Made by a program: the position numbers and the translations under genes
The notes under the pieces: model-generated
Database searches by the model: none
What the model was told of the DNA's origin: nothing
What the model saw: the letters and a program-made list of their open reading frames with translations, nothing else
Assembly: GCF_008831285.2 (NCBI RefSeq)
Contig: NW_022204508.1
Location: 558,001 to 622,000 of the forward strand
Source: Nymphaea colorata
Lineage: Eukaryota > Streptophyta > Magnoliopsida > Nymphaeales > Nymphaeaceae
Length of the DNA stretch: 64,000 nucleotides
Direction of reading: 5' to 3'
In this document: piece after piece, positions 46,385 to 57,971 of the stretch
Layout: every line of letters begins with the position of its first letter
Position numbering within the stretch: position 1 is the first letter of the stretch

Positions 46385-47319
46385 ATAATGTTACTGAAAA
46401 TCGGTGACAAATTGTAATTAATTATCTTGGTTAAATATGTGTGTTGTCATTTCGTTGCCGCTCTTGTTTAATTTATGCATCAACAGAGTCTTGTCTAGCT
46501 GTTTTAAACTTGCTCAAATTGATGACCATCTCTCTCATTTGATTTTTTTTCGTAATTGAAAACAAAAATCAATTATGTGAATACCAGCACGTACCTTGTA
46601 TAAATGATAAATGCGATGCTGTTTGGTCAAACAGAAGGCAATGTCCTTTGGCTTGAATCGATACAGATAAAAAATACCTTTTTCCTTTACGAAAATTTTA
46701 AAAAACAATTTCAAATATTATTTTGTTTTATATCCATCAATTGATGCACAAAGGCCCCGATTAATTAGCTGATACGATAAAATCCCAAGCTGGCCATTAT
46801 TTGAGCGATCTTCAAAGTTTTGTTTTTCATATTTATGTCATTAATATGCATTTAATCATCTTCACAAATTTAAAACACATACCCAAAATCTGAAAAACCT
46901 GCGTACATTTGAAAAAAATATATGGAAACTACTTATAGTCGAATAATTTATAAATCATGCATTTTATAGTGTGTCTTTTTAATTCAAGTGGATATTTGAA
47001 AGCATTGAAATTATAAAATTTTTGCAAAGTGTAAGATTCTAAGAAATCACACCAAGAAGTCCATATGAGGCTTTTGGCATCGGTTGTTTTATAAGGAAGC
47101 AGGCCCTCCTGGGTCACCTGTTTCTCAGCAATTTACTTGATTGGCAAAAGTTCAATAACAGCATGTGAATGTATAACCTGGGCTCGGTCCAGCCATCAAG
47201 TCTCAAGCCTGGCTCACCCCAGCCATCAAGATCCAAGCCCATGTTTGGCGCAGCTTCGCTTGACAGTAATGAAATTAAAAGAAAAGAACATACTTAACCT
47301 GACATGATTTGACTGCAAT

Positions 47320-47370
<51 letters not shown>

Positions 47371-47374
<4 letters not shown>

Positions 47375-47722
47375 CTCCTATAACACTGTGTTTTAAAATA
47401 TTGGCATTTGATTTTTTAATGATGTAAAGCGAGAAAAATAATTAATGCTGAGACATCATTAAAAATTTAAATCAAATAATTTATTTAGAAAAACTAATCA
47501 CAGTTTGGAGAAAAAAAGAAGCTAAAATACGAGGCATCTAAAGAAGGTACGCTGAGCGGCACACAAGTGGACAAAAATGAAAAGAAAGAAATCGACTTTC
47601 GTCAAAAATAAAAAACACTTAAATTTGATGAAGATAAACTTCTGGGCCAAAATCAGCAGCATCTGACCCAACTATTCCACTCCCTTCACACACTTATCAA
47701 GATAGCAGTCGAATTCTACTGC

Positions 47723-47757
<35 letters not shown>

Positions 47758-48275
47758 ATATAAGCCACAGGAAAAATGTTGGATTTCTTCTTTTAAACCA
47801 ACATGATAGCAAATAGTTAACCTTACCTGGCTAGTGCCACTTGATCTTGCTCTGTTGCTATTGTTAGAGAGACCTTTCACACCTAGTACTGAGCTCATGG
47901 TTCTGTCAAACAGGGTTTGTTGAAAGACAACAGCTGAACTGCATTAGTACGAGTCCCATAAGTTTGGCAAGGAGTTGATAGCTACCTGTGGGCCTAGCTG
48001 GGCCTTCCCTTGTGGCTCGGACAAGTTGTGCTTCTAGTCATTGGTCAGATCACAACTCCGATGGGCTAAATAAATTTCTTTGTTTTGAAAAAAAAAAAGT
48101 GGGCAGGTTATGTACTCTCCACCAATTTCGTAGAACTGAAGTTTACCAGTCGACAGTGTCGGCCACCTGGTTTCTACATTTGTCTCTTTGCCTTTCTTCG
48201 CGAAACCGGGGAAGATGGCAATAGTAATGAATGCACATGTAGAAGCACCCATTTCTAATCTGTTCCAGTCGGTAA
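47371..48275 (+). pseudogene. NLR leader remnant (third copy)
   Basis: It aligns in patches with 370-1,465 of copy A: ttaatgctgagac-catt, gaggcatctaaag, cacaagtggacaaa, agtgccacttgatc, and tgtgcttctagtcattggtcagatcacaa. It ends with an ATG at 48,215 whose frame parallels the NLR-A start for about 20 codons without gaps. It then leaves homology at gtaacgtt. At codon 10 it has GAA (Glu) where A and B have TAA. No NB-ARC or LRR follows, so it is only the 5' end of a lost paralogue. Confidence 0.7.
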
Positions 48276-49449
48276 CGTTAAAAAAATTTAAAAGAATGTT
48301 AAAAAAATTAAGTATAAGAAAGAACCCATGAATTTTCTAGCTAAGTACCATCGAGTATTTAATTTGGTTACTTTTTATTAAATAAAAAAATTAACATAAG
48401 TACAATGTTGTTATTTTTTTTAGAGATAGACATGTAGTACTATTGAATCGGGTCATCTAATCAAATATTTTTAGTTAGATAATAAGTTCAAGTGTTAAGG
48501 ACGTTATTGTAAATCAATTTAAATTATCTCTTTCCCTTTCTTTTATATCGAAACAAGCTTTTATAATAATCTTTTTCATTTTCTTCTCCTTTTCTTTTCT
48601 TTCCCTACCAATTTTCTTTCAATTCCTTTCCTTTCTTGGCCCTTCCATCCATTAATCACTTCCTTAAGTTTCATTCCATCCAAACAAGGCAAAAAAGAGA
48701 AGGCCAAAGAACCCACCGGGTTGCACCACCCCAGGACCTTAACCACTCTATTCGACTAGCTATCTTAGGCTTTGTTTGGAACATCACTTCTATCCTTACA
48801 TTTAGCAGTCATAGTTATAGGCAAATGATCTAGTCATTAAATCTAGGAAACAACAAAATCATTTCAACGGAGTCTTTGATGCTACCTATTGCAAGCCTGG
48901 TTATATGTACCATATGGTGGATGAATTTTTGTGTGCCAGTCTGGTTTAATGACTAAAATACCCTTAGTTCACATTGAAAAGGAAAATTATTTGTAAAGAC
49001 AATATTGAAAATAAAAAAAGTAAAAAGACTATAGAGGACATTTTTTAATAAATTATCAAAATGTACTTCTTTCTTTTACTGTGTACCGTGTCCAAGCCTT
49101 GTTGCTAGAGTTGGGCACTGGTCTGGCAAGGTTAACTTCTTCTTGAGGCAGAGAGACATGCTACAATAAGTGGGTGCTGGCAAAGGTTGAGTAGGGTGTG
49201 GGCCCACACTGAGATCTGGACCATGAGATAGCCTCCTTGAATGTGTATGATGGCTCTTGTCAAGTGTGGCAGGTAGGAGCCGGTTCAAGGGTAGAGAGAC
49301 AGATGCAGGTCAAGCCGGGACAACATCAACCCACTCCCCTTAAAATGGGTCTTCTTCTCTAGGCCCAACGAGTGGGCCTCTCACCATCCAGGTCCGAAGT
49401 ATGATGCTGTCTGGGACCTAACGGTGCACGTCTTCTCGCATAATCCATG
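48276..49449. other. Spacer in the copy-B-specific segment
   Basis: AT-rich, with a T/C-rich tract (48,520-48,640) and caaacaagg/ctttgtttgg words near 48,680 and 48,770. It has no recognised gene. The open frame at 49,076-49,288 (minus) is unrecognised. Confidence 0.45.
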
Positions 49450-49457
49450 GTAGAAGG

Positions 49458-49652
49458 TAGCGGCGGAGTCAAAAAAATTTCATAAGGGGGGCTGAATTAA
49501 AGTTTCTGAATTTTGATAGGGGCTGAAATATCATTTTTCAAATTTTTACACAAGACAAGTAAAATTTTATAAAATTTACATATAAATTTAAAAGAAAAAA
49601 TTAAGGGGTTGGGCAGAACCCCTGTGGGCCATCTCCCTTGGCTTCGCCCCTG
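49458..49652. mobile_element. hAT-like MITE with 8-bp target duplication
   Basis: This 195-bp element has ends tagcggcggagtc and cttcgcccctg. It is flanked by a perfect 8-bp repeat gtagaagg (49,450-49,457 and 49,653-49,660). The interior matches the copies at 7,243 and 32,482. Confidence 0.85.
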
Positions 49653-49859
49653 GTAGAAGGCCTGAATCATGAGGTTGCCAAATAACATATTCATGCCAGT
49701 TGGCAAGTAGTGATTGACTTGGCTAGAGGGAGGTGCGAAGACACATGAAGTATATGCTCTGACAGGGCTTTGACCATTACTTCAATATCATATGCCTTGC
49801 TGGTGGTGATTGCCATGCAACCTTCTGTACCTTTTTAACTTATTGAAGTGTAGAGACCC

Positions 49860-51540
49860 TAAAAACAATGGAAAGTTTAACCTTCGGATTCTCTTGCTCA
49901 TCAAATTGTGGCCACAACTTATATTGATGCATTCCTCCCATGAGCAAAACTTATTGCTTTTTGAAGTGTTAGTCATGTTTTCCATTGAAAAGAAAACAAG
50001 GAAAAGAATAAAACTGAACCATTAAGCTGCCACCTTAGACATTTCAGAACTAAAAATAAAAATAAAATATCAAATCTTCAGCGGCTGAACATTGGAATGG
50101 TAAACAAAAAGAATGATTTGTTAACAAAACAAAAGATCTCTCTCTCTCTCCCACAGCTATCACTGAGATGTCTTCCTTTGCATTGTCTTGCATCTGTCTC
50201 CCTCCATGCTTTCATGGTCTTTTGACTTCTTGTGTCTGTCCTGAGAATGTTTGATAAGATCATTCGTAGCTTTATCTGGATTGATGATCGGCCCTCAGAT
50301 TGCCTTGCACATTGGGACATGGTTGCCCTTCCGCATCATCATGGGGGTGCCGGGATTACCAACCTTAGTTGGGCGTGTGAGTCTTCATTGTGTTCTTGGT
50401 GGTGGTGTTTGGCAACTGAGCTTTCTCCCATCACCCTTTTCATCTATTCCAAGTATGATCTGCCATCACCTAGTGATTGAAATATTTCCCTCTCTCAGAC
50501 CTCACCCTCCCACTTTTGGTGCTGTCAGCTTTCAGCCCTTCTCTTTTTTCTCCGCTTTGTTGACCTCCCATCACTTACCCCCCCACCCCCCCCATCCTGG
50601 CCTCTTTCGTATTCTTGTGGTTTCACTTTTTCTTCTTGCTACCTGGCCTTCTTTGTTTCTTCCACCGCATTGCTCTCACCCCAGTCCCTTTGGTCCCCTA
50701 GCCCCTCTCCTCGTGACATTGCTTATGTCTGGTTTCTTTTTGCTGGCCACATTAATACTTTTGACTACCTATAGCACCTTGGCATTAGTTTAGCTAACTA
50801 GTGTCTCATCTACCTCGCCACAGCTGAGTCTCAGGTTTACCTCTTTACCTCATGCCCTTTCTTTATAGTATTCTTGCCACTGTTTCGTCTTCTTTTGTTT
50901 GTAGCTATTCGCCTTTTCCTGGGTTCATATTTAGAGGTTATTGTTTATATGCTTTTGGTGGCACATTTGGGAAGAGTGCAACAATAGGGTCTTTAGGGGC
51001 AGCTTCTCATCGCCAGATTTTGTGACACGCTTTGTCCAGGGGAATGTCCACTTTACTATTCGGACACTACACCATCTTTCGTTTGCTACTGGGTGACTCT
51101 ACCGCGCCGCTTATCCACTCTCTCACCACCTCTCTTATTTTATTTTATTGGGCTGTTATCTCATGTATTTTATTCTTCTATTTTATTTTTGCAGTTCATT
51201 TTTGTATCTAGTTGACTTTTTGTCCTCAAATTTTGTTATGGATTCCTATTTTCTCGTCTCTCTCTCTCTCTCCATCACCAGAAGCAATAATTAAAGTATA
51301 AGCTCTATTCCCTGAGGAAAACTACAAATCTAGTGAGGAACATGAGCACAAATTGAATGTAAAAGAAGGAAACATGTACAAATGAAAGCACAATAAAATT
51401 AGGGTTTTCAATTAATTATTAACTTCACCCACTCCAAATGAACTACCCACTCATTTAAATAGAGATTCCTAACTAAATGGATCTTGGATCCATTCTAAGG
51501 TCCGATCTGTGTGAACCTGCATCATTGATCCATTCTACAA
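49860..51540. repeat. Repeat R, copy interrupted by a LINE
   Basis: The left part 49,860-50,151 and right part 51,271-51,540 align with the continuous copy at 33,190-33,785. The interruption falls in a (CT)n tract that appears on both sides. Confidence 0.85.
50152..51254 (+). mobile_element. L1-type LINE, heavily 5'-truncated
   Basis: Only the C-terminal part of ORF2 remains. It reads RMFDKIIRSFIW (50,245), LAHWDMVALPHHHGGAGITNLSWA (50,308) and, in other frames, WWHIWEECNN (about 50,958), matching WWQDWEECNN of the LINE at 14,795. The 3' end attttgttatggat (51,231) is also shared. It is flanked by polypyrimidine direct repeats of 15-17 bp (50,137-50,151 and 51,257-51,273). Stops and frameshifts abound. 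Confidence 0.8.
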
Positions 51541-52173
51541 TCAGATCTGAGTGCACTGTTGCTGTCACTCTTTCTTTATGTATATATATATATGTATATA
51601 TATATATATAGATAAAAGGAAAGTTGGTGAAAAGCAGATCACTTGGGTAAAAGACAAAAACTAGACCTATTAAACATAATTATTAAAATATTTTTGGGCA
51701 ATCTAACCGCATAGATATGATCTTAAGAGTAATTTGATGAGAAACATATATTAAGTTGGTCATTTTCTAATTAAAATATTTTTTTTAATAATAAAAATAT
51801 AAACGACTTAAATAACATAAGATTTTTACTTTGCAATGGGGCAAAATGGTTTCAAACTTGCATATCTACATAGGAGTTGGATCTAGTTTGCATTTTTATT
51901 GCATTCACATGTTTTAATATGTGTCGTGTATATTCATTGGATAAAAATCATATCTATATCCATTACTAGAGAGGGAGGTGTATAAGTAGTAGAACGTAAG
52001 CACTTAAAGTAAACATGGCACAAGCACAATATCTTCACGTGAACATGCTATCATGTGACTCGATTAATTGTTAGCAGATGCTAGTACCCATTTGACTGTG
52101 TATATCTGCATGAGGCTGTGTTGGAGAGGCCGGAGCATCTTGACAGTTGGAGAAATCTATACATGTACACAGG

Positions 52174-52205
52174 AACACATACACACAAACACACACACAC
52201 ACACA
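52174..52205. repeat. (CA)n microsatellite (copy B)
   Basis: Counterpart of 5,557-5,588. Confidence 0.85.
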
Positions 52206-52723
52206 CCAGGCTTTCGCCAGAGTATGTGTCGTATGCTCAAACCCAACATCTAACAAAATTTTGGATCTTGACTGGTAGATGCTTTGGATTAAATTCATTT
52301 CACAACTGTCATTTTTGCATTAGTTAGTAAGATAGGCAGAAGCCACAGATATGCCATAGCCAAATAAAGTGCCCATCTAGTTCCCATAGGAGTTTGGTTC
52401 TTCCATATTTGAGGACATCAAGGCTCCCCAGTCTTCCTTACTCGCACTCAATTATAGATCTCAGCTCTGGTCATCTTGTGAGCTTGTGCAGGGTCCCAGC
52501 ACTCTTGTTAGTCCCCATTGATAATGACATAATCCCAAAGACATGATTAACCCAAGGATTATTCACTTTGTTCTTTTGCTGCAAAGGATACATTGCATCT
52601 GATCGACAAGCATGCATGGAAATTAAAAGGGGCCTTGACCTGACCCAATCAGAAAAGCCACCTTGCCCCAACCATAGTTACATGCGCCACCCCAGAATAG
52701 GAGATGGCCCATGTCATCCTATC

Positions 52724-52900
52724 TAGGGGCGGAGCCAGGGGGGACCCGTAGGGGCCCTGGCCCTCCCTCAATTTTTTTTTAAAATTTACATGTAAATTTT
52801 AGAAAATTTTACTTGTCTTATATAAAAACTTTGAAAAATGATATTTGAAAATTTTGAAACTTTAATTCGTTCCCCCTCATGAAAAATTTCTATCCCATAG
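52724..52900. mobile_element. hAT-like MITE, degraded (copy B)
   Basis: Counterpart of 6,105-6,281. It has the same degraded right end, so the insertion and its decay predate the block duplication. Confidence 0.6.
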
Positions 52901-54574
52901 AATTATCCGTCACCGACCACCATTTGGAGTAACCGATCCTGTCGCCCCTTTTAATTAATCTGGATATATGAGTCCTGTGGTTGCATTCCAATCTGTTCCA
53001 TATTTAATTGTAACAGGATGACCTCCTACTGTATCGGAGACTGTCGCTCCACCTGTCATCAACCAATCTTGCTTGGCATTCATTCTTTGACAGTATGTGT
53101 ACTCTTGATTTAACCCAATATCCAGATGACTTCAGATTTTGAAAAATCAAATATTGTACAAAAATCTCATGTTAATTAAGTGTTTGCATAAAAAAAATCA
53201 AGTAAATGAAAGTTAAAGATTTAAAAAATATATATAACTTGAAGGACGTTTAGGTTGAAAGATGATTGAGACACCATAAAAAGAAGCTTTAAGAAAGCAT
53301 TTTTCGCATAAAAATGCAGTTCCGTATCAAGTACTTAACCTGCTGAGGGTTAAAAGTACATTTTAAAACTTGAGCAGTCTTATCATTGAGTAGCTTTTTT
53401 TAACTTCTTTGAAAGGAAAAATACCGAGAAACAACTTGTCATGAAGCTGCTACATAGATATTGCATAAGAAATAAGAATAAAAATGTCAATAGCAATTAA
53501 GTGATGATATCATAATCAATATGGCTATCTGTGTTGTGCTTTAGTTTTGGAGGCAGGAAAATTACCTTGGAAAAAAATCAAGTGAAAGTAAATACCCTGG
53601 TGTGTCCCGGTATCCATGTTGCCATCTTGATACACCAATACGGCATGGAGACAAATTTGCTGCAGCTGAAAATGACCAGTTAGGAGCCAAAAACAAAAAA
53701 AAAAACAAGTTTTACTAACGCCAGAAAATGCCAATAAAAGTTAGAAAACCGTCGGAATAAGTATTACTGACTGCGCATGCAATCTCTTAGTGTAGATGGT
53801 GTCGTCGAAGCTTTCACTGACAGATATGTCAACCGCAGTATATGTTTACATATCAGTTGCACAACAAATCCAACTATGTGTTGGTCAACGTAATGAAAGC
53901 TCCTCCCTTTCTATTGAGAGGGCTGTTCTTGAAGTCAGCTTGAGCTCTGGTCGAATCTTCAAACCCGCAGCTAAAAGCTTGAGTGGAGATGGCAATCTCA
54001 GCTAGGCTTGAGCTTAAATGAGTCATTTATAAAAAATAATATTTTTTTGGGGGGGAAGATAGGAGGATCTTGGACGTAGTTCCCGCCTGGGAGAAAAGAA
54101 AGAGCAACTTTCATTTAGTGATAACAAAAGGAGACATCTTTTATATATTTTCTATCATGAGCTTAACCAGGTCGAGCGTGCCTAGCTCAAGTTCAACTCG
54201 TTTGTCTATGCGATTCAATTCCTTATGGGTTGAGCTCGTATTGAGCTTACGTGAGTGAGTTCAAGTTGAGCATGAGTTGGCTTGACTCATTGGACACCCC
54301 TCTCTATTGGTAGGGAAAATTTCAGGAGAGTGCACATTAGTAGAGCCTGCCTGACCTGATAAGAACAAGGGCTCGGGCCAGGCTGCAGCTTGTGACAACA
54401 GGCCAGACCTACCTGACTGCCCACAACCAGTGCCTGAGGCTCTACATTGAAGATTTTCCGAATATTTTACGACTAATTTACAATGCATTTTGAGCTTTTT
54501 GGTCCTCAAATGCTTCAATTTTCCTTAATTTCGATAAACTTTTAATCCAATTTATTCGTTGGTTGTATTTGTCA

Positions 54575-55095
54575 CTCATTTGGATCTAATTTCATGTTCC
54601 GGACTCAACCTCCACCCCAATTGATTTGGATCCAAATTCAAACATCAGATCCAAAACCAAGTTTTGGGTTCAGATCTGCATTCAAGTCATGGCCCTAGGT
54701 CAAAAATGATTTATAGATTCATATCCAGAAGCAAATCCCAGTTATAGATTAAAAAATGTTCTAAATTTAGATCATTATCCAAATCTGAGTTCTATATCCA
54801 AAACCATCCTTAAACCAAATTCAGATCGAAACCCCAGCTCCAGTTTTAGACCCGTATCCAAATTTCAACTTTAGATCCAAAACAAGCTTTCATAACAAAC
54901 CCAGATTCAAAACGAAATCTCATATTTAAACCTTGATCTGAATTCAAACTCAGACACATTTGATCCAAATATGACCTTGGATCCAAATTAGATGTATTAT
55001 AGATCTAAAATCCAAAGTCTACATCAAACTGAAGATGCATATCCTTGTTCAGATCCAATTCCTTAGTTCAATCCAAATTTTGAACGAATTTTAAA
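54575..55095. repeat. Degenerate ATCCAAAT-type tract (copy B)
   Basis: Counterpart of 8,540-9,065. Confidence 0.65.
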
Positions 55096-55451
55096 AAGAG
55101 ATCACGAAACTGTCATGCCAAAGATTCGGATGCATCGGATTTGCCTCAACTGCTCGAAAAAATAAGTGAGTTAACATGGTACTGCAGCATCAGCAAGTGT
55201 TAGACCTCCCATTGGTAATGCTCTCATCTCCCTAACACCTGATCATTGGATAGTCGACTAACTTGTCTCAATTAACTTGTCTGTTTCAAAGATTGTTAAA
55301 TATTTAAATTGTCGTTATTTTGTCCTCCAATAATGTTGTATTTGAAGACACTATTTTGATGAGGAAGATTGGTTAGGAAACTCAAGAAAATGACTTTATG
55401 TTTAAAATTAATGCATGCCCCTTGACTACCCAAATCAGTCATGCTTGGGGG

Positions 55452-55882
55452 CTTTGGCATGAGAGACTTGGTCATCCATCATGACACACCCTGAATATTT
55501 TATTGCCAAATTTGAATTATAAGTCACATGTTTGTGAAACTTGCAAGCATGCTAAAATATCTATAGACTCCCATTTTATTAATCTTTGAATAATGCTTTG
55601 TCTCCATTTGAACTAGTGCATACTGATGTGTGGGGACCAGCCCCAGTCAACACATACTTAATTTTTGTTATTACCTTACATTGATTGATTTTTTCAAAAA
55701 ATACTTGGATTTATTTACTAAAAACCAAGGATGAAGTTTTTGCAAAAATTTCTAAAATTTTACAAAATAGTTGAAACTCAATTTGAAATCCACATAAAAT
55801 GTCTTGAATCTGACAACAAAACTAGATATGAATACCAGTTTTCTGAACAATTTGCAAGAGAAAGTGGGAGAAACCGTCAATT
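55452..55882 (+). pseudogene. Ty1/copia integrase relic (copy B)
   Basis: Counterpart of 9,420-9,850. It shows the same LWHERLGHPS, VHTDVWGP and IKCLESDN landmarks and the same interruptions. The open frame at 55,731-56,030 is shorter than in A because of a one-base loss near 56,025 (gatgcttag against gatgctctag). Confidence 0.8.
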
Positions 55883-56454
55883 CACTGGTGATGGAGCTAA
55901 AGGAGTGTGGATATTGCTGGCTCCTAGAGGAGGCATGTTGGAGGGTGAGGTAGAGGTGTTAGAGCAGATTTTCAGCTTCCACAGAGAATATGGTGAACAG
56001 ATTACAATAATCTCTTTGGTTGATGCTTAGTCCGAAAGCTTCGTCTACACCTTGATGGAAGGAGAGTGTGGGCTGTTTGAAGAAGAACTTTAGAAGGTTT
56101 TCAGTACAGAGTGAAGGAGGAAAAAGGGAATCCTATGTTCGATTTTGGTGTGTTCGTAATGCCCATTTAAAGGAGGGGAAATTTATTTTGTGCAGACCAA
56201 CAGTTGCTCATAGTTTGTTTTCTCTTTTTTGCTCATTCGGAGGGTTTAGTCAACCCTTTGTTTTTCTGAATGTGAAAATTAGCATTTGTATAATGCTAAC
56301 CTTTCTCTGTATGGGCGATTTTTTTTAAATAAAGGTAAGGGGCCTAATCCCCATAAAGCTGCTACTGCGAATGGATTTGTTTTTACCTATCATAATTCAA
56401 GAATATGCATGTTGAAATCATTTTCAAGCTGATATGAATCCAATCCATTTCCAG

Positions 56455-56748
56455 TGGGTGTGGTGTCTCTCCGGACCGGAGGAATTGCAACTGGAAGGCT
56501 TTACCGAGCACAACACCTTGGGAGGCTACTGGAAATGCCTCTCGAAACTAAGACACCAATGCCTTTCTGACATCCCCAATTTCAAGTCTCTGGCGGATTT
56601 CAATAATATTACTCTCCAAAAAAATGATGCAGTAGAAACGACAGGTCCCAAGGATGCAAAGGAACAGATCGCCTGCCTCTCCAAGCTTGAATTGTTGGCA
56701 ATCAACCAGCCGGAGTTAACGGACCATCTTGACTGTTTCTGTTCCTGA
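56455..56748 (+). pseudogene. NLR LRR-tail fragment (copy B)
   Basis: Counterpart of 10,421-10,735, with the same acceptor-like atttccag start. It lacks 21 bp that encode part of the last LRR (the SCSALHP region). The deletion keeps the frame open to TGA 56,746. Confidence 0.75.
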
Positions 56749-57129
56749 CATGCGATCTGTTTTCTCTTGTGAAGGCTGTCCACATGTCGGAACCTAGCAG
56801 AGATTAGATTGTGAACCATGCAAAACAAGGAGACGGTTTTGGTCAGCTTAGGTTCACGTTTGGTGTGAATCCAGCGAAAGAGGGAGCATGATTTCGGCAT
56901 CTGCTGTTGGTGGTGTCAATATAGATTTTTCATATTCTATAATGTATCAAATATTATCAAGATAATTATGCAAAAAAGATTGTAGCAACTTTTATGTTCC
57001 AAATAAAATTTGTAGTTTATATTTATACAACGGGCACAACGTGAAAGGAAAAATGCAAGGCTAAAATTTTAAGTGGTTCGGATTGAAAAGAATCCTACGT
57101 CCACTGTCTTTCACACCAACAAAAACGAA

Positions 57130-57835
57130 TGTTGTTGTTTCTACCTATGCTACAGAACTACAATCGAGAGAAGAAGGCATGGAAGAGAAGAGATCTCGAG
57201 GAGAGGAGAGAGAAGCTAATTTCACTAATTACTCAAAATTTCATTCCAAATTGTTCAATAATTATCAAATTGCCTACCAAAACAAAGGAGTACAAAGTAT
57301 TTATAGCTCTGAATCAAAAGTGGATCTAAACATGTGATCCAAACCTCAAAAACGAAATCCAAAACGGAATTTAAATCAAAGCTAATGCGCACGCACAAAA
57401 ACACTCTCGAGACTTAAAGTCTCATTCCTAGAGCCGGTCCTCCTCTAGCCCGCGTGTGCTTGGACTCGACTTGGACCACGAATTGCCTAGGCTCGCCCTA
57501 GGCTGACCCTAAGTGACTGGGTTTAGCGAAGACCTAGGCTGGACTAGACCGGACTTGGACTCAACCCACCGCCTTGGTATTCAAGAACCTTTGCTTAGAG
57601 TCGTTGCCTCTCCTCCCGCTCCTCCCTCGGCATCGATTCTGAGCTGACCATGATCAGTTTGTAAGGTCTGCACTTCTGTACTACGCCTCCCACTCCTCCC
57701 TCTTGACCCATTTGGGGTCAACACGGCCATGAAGGGCCTGATTCCACATGAAGGGCAGCCTTGCTTCGCCCGCTTTGGCTGCTATTAGTCTCCTTAGTGG
57801 CTGCTCTCGGGCAAGTTGAAGGCTGACCCGTATCA
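57130..57835 (-). mobile_element. LTR (3' LTR position), 706 bp
   Basis: On the minus strand it runs from TGATACGGGTCAGCC (57,835) to ...GAAACAACAACA (57,130), a TG...CA pair. It is preceded by a purine-rich aggagggtggatc tract (57,836-57,848) suited to plus-strand priming. It contains a TATA box (tataaata, 57,298-57,306). The bases acgaa (57,125-57,129) would be one side of a 5-bp target duplication. It breaks copy B of the segmental duplication. No matching second LTR lies within the window. Confidence 0.65.
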
Positions 57836-57971
57836 GATCCACCCTCCTGAAATGGAGCTTGTCCCCAAGCTCTTATCGAAGATTTCTTTTGGTGAACTTG
57901 CTCGCAGCCACTCTCTTCCTTCCATTTCCTCTTTGGTCCATAGTCTCTAGGTAGTACCTCTAAAGAGTTTC

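Larger units (their letters stand above)
47324..51972. other. 4.65-kb segment present only in copy B
   Basis: Bases 5,353/5,354 are adjacent in copy A but separated here. The segment opens with (TA)n (47,325-47,371). It contains a diverged NLR leader, (TA)n at 47,724-47,760, a MITE, repeat R with an inserted LINE, and (TA)n near 51,578-51,610. Its right edge meets the flank at gagggaggtg. It is a mosaic of sequences that have relatives elsewhere in the window, not one element. Confidence 0.85.
42125..57131. repeat. Segmental duplication, copy B
   Basis: It matches copy A (146-11,122) as described there. It differs by a 4,649-bp extra segment (47,324-51,972), by absence of 583 bp after 53,854, and by many one-base deletions relative to A. 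The right end coincides with the first base of an LTR at 57,130. The original right boundary of the duplication is therefore hidden or displaced beyond the window. Confidence 0.95.

Noticed and set aside
49076-49288. 70-codon ORF (minus) in the copy-B-specific segment
   Set aside because: No recognisable domain, and it is not conserved in any other part of the window.
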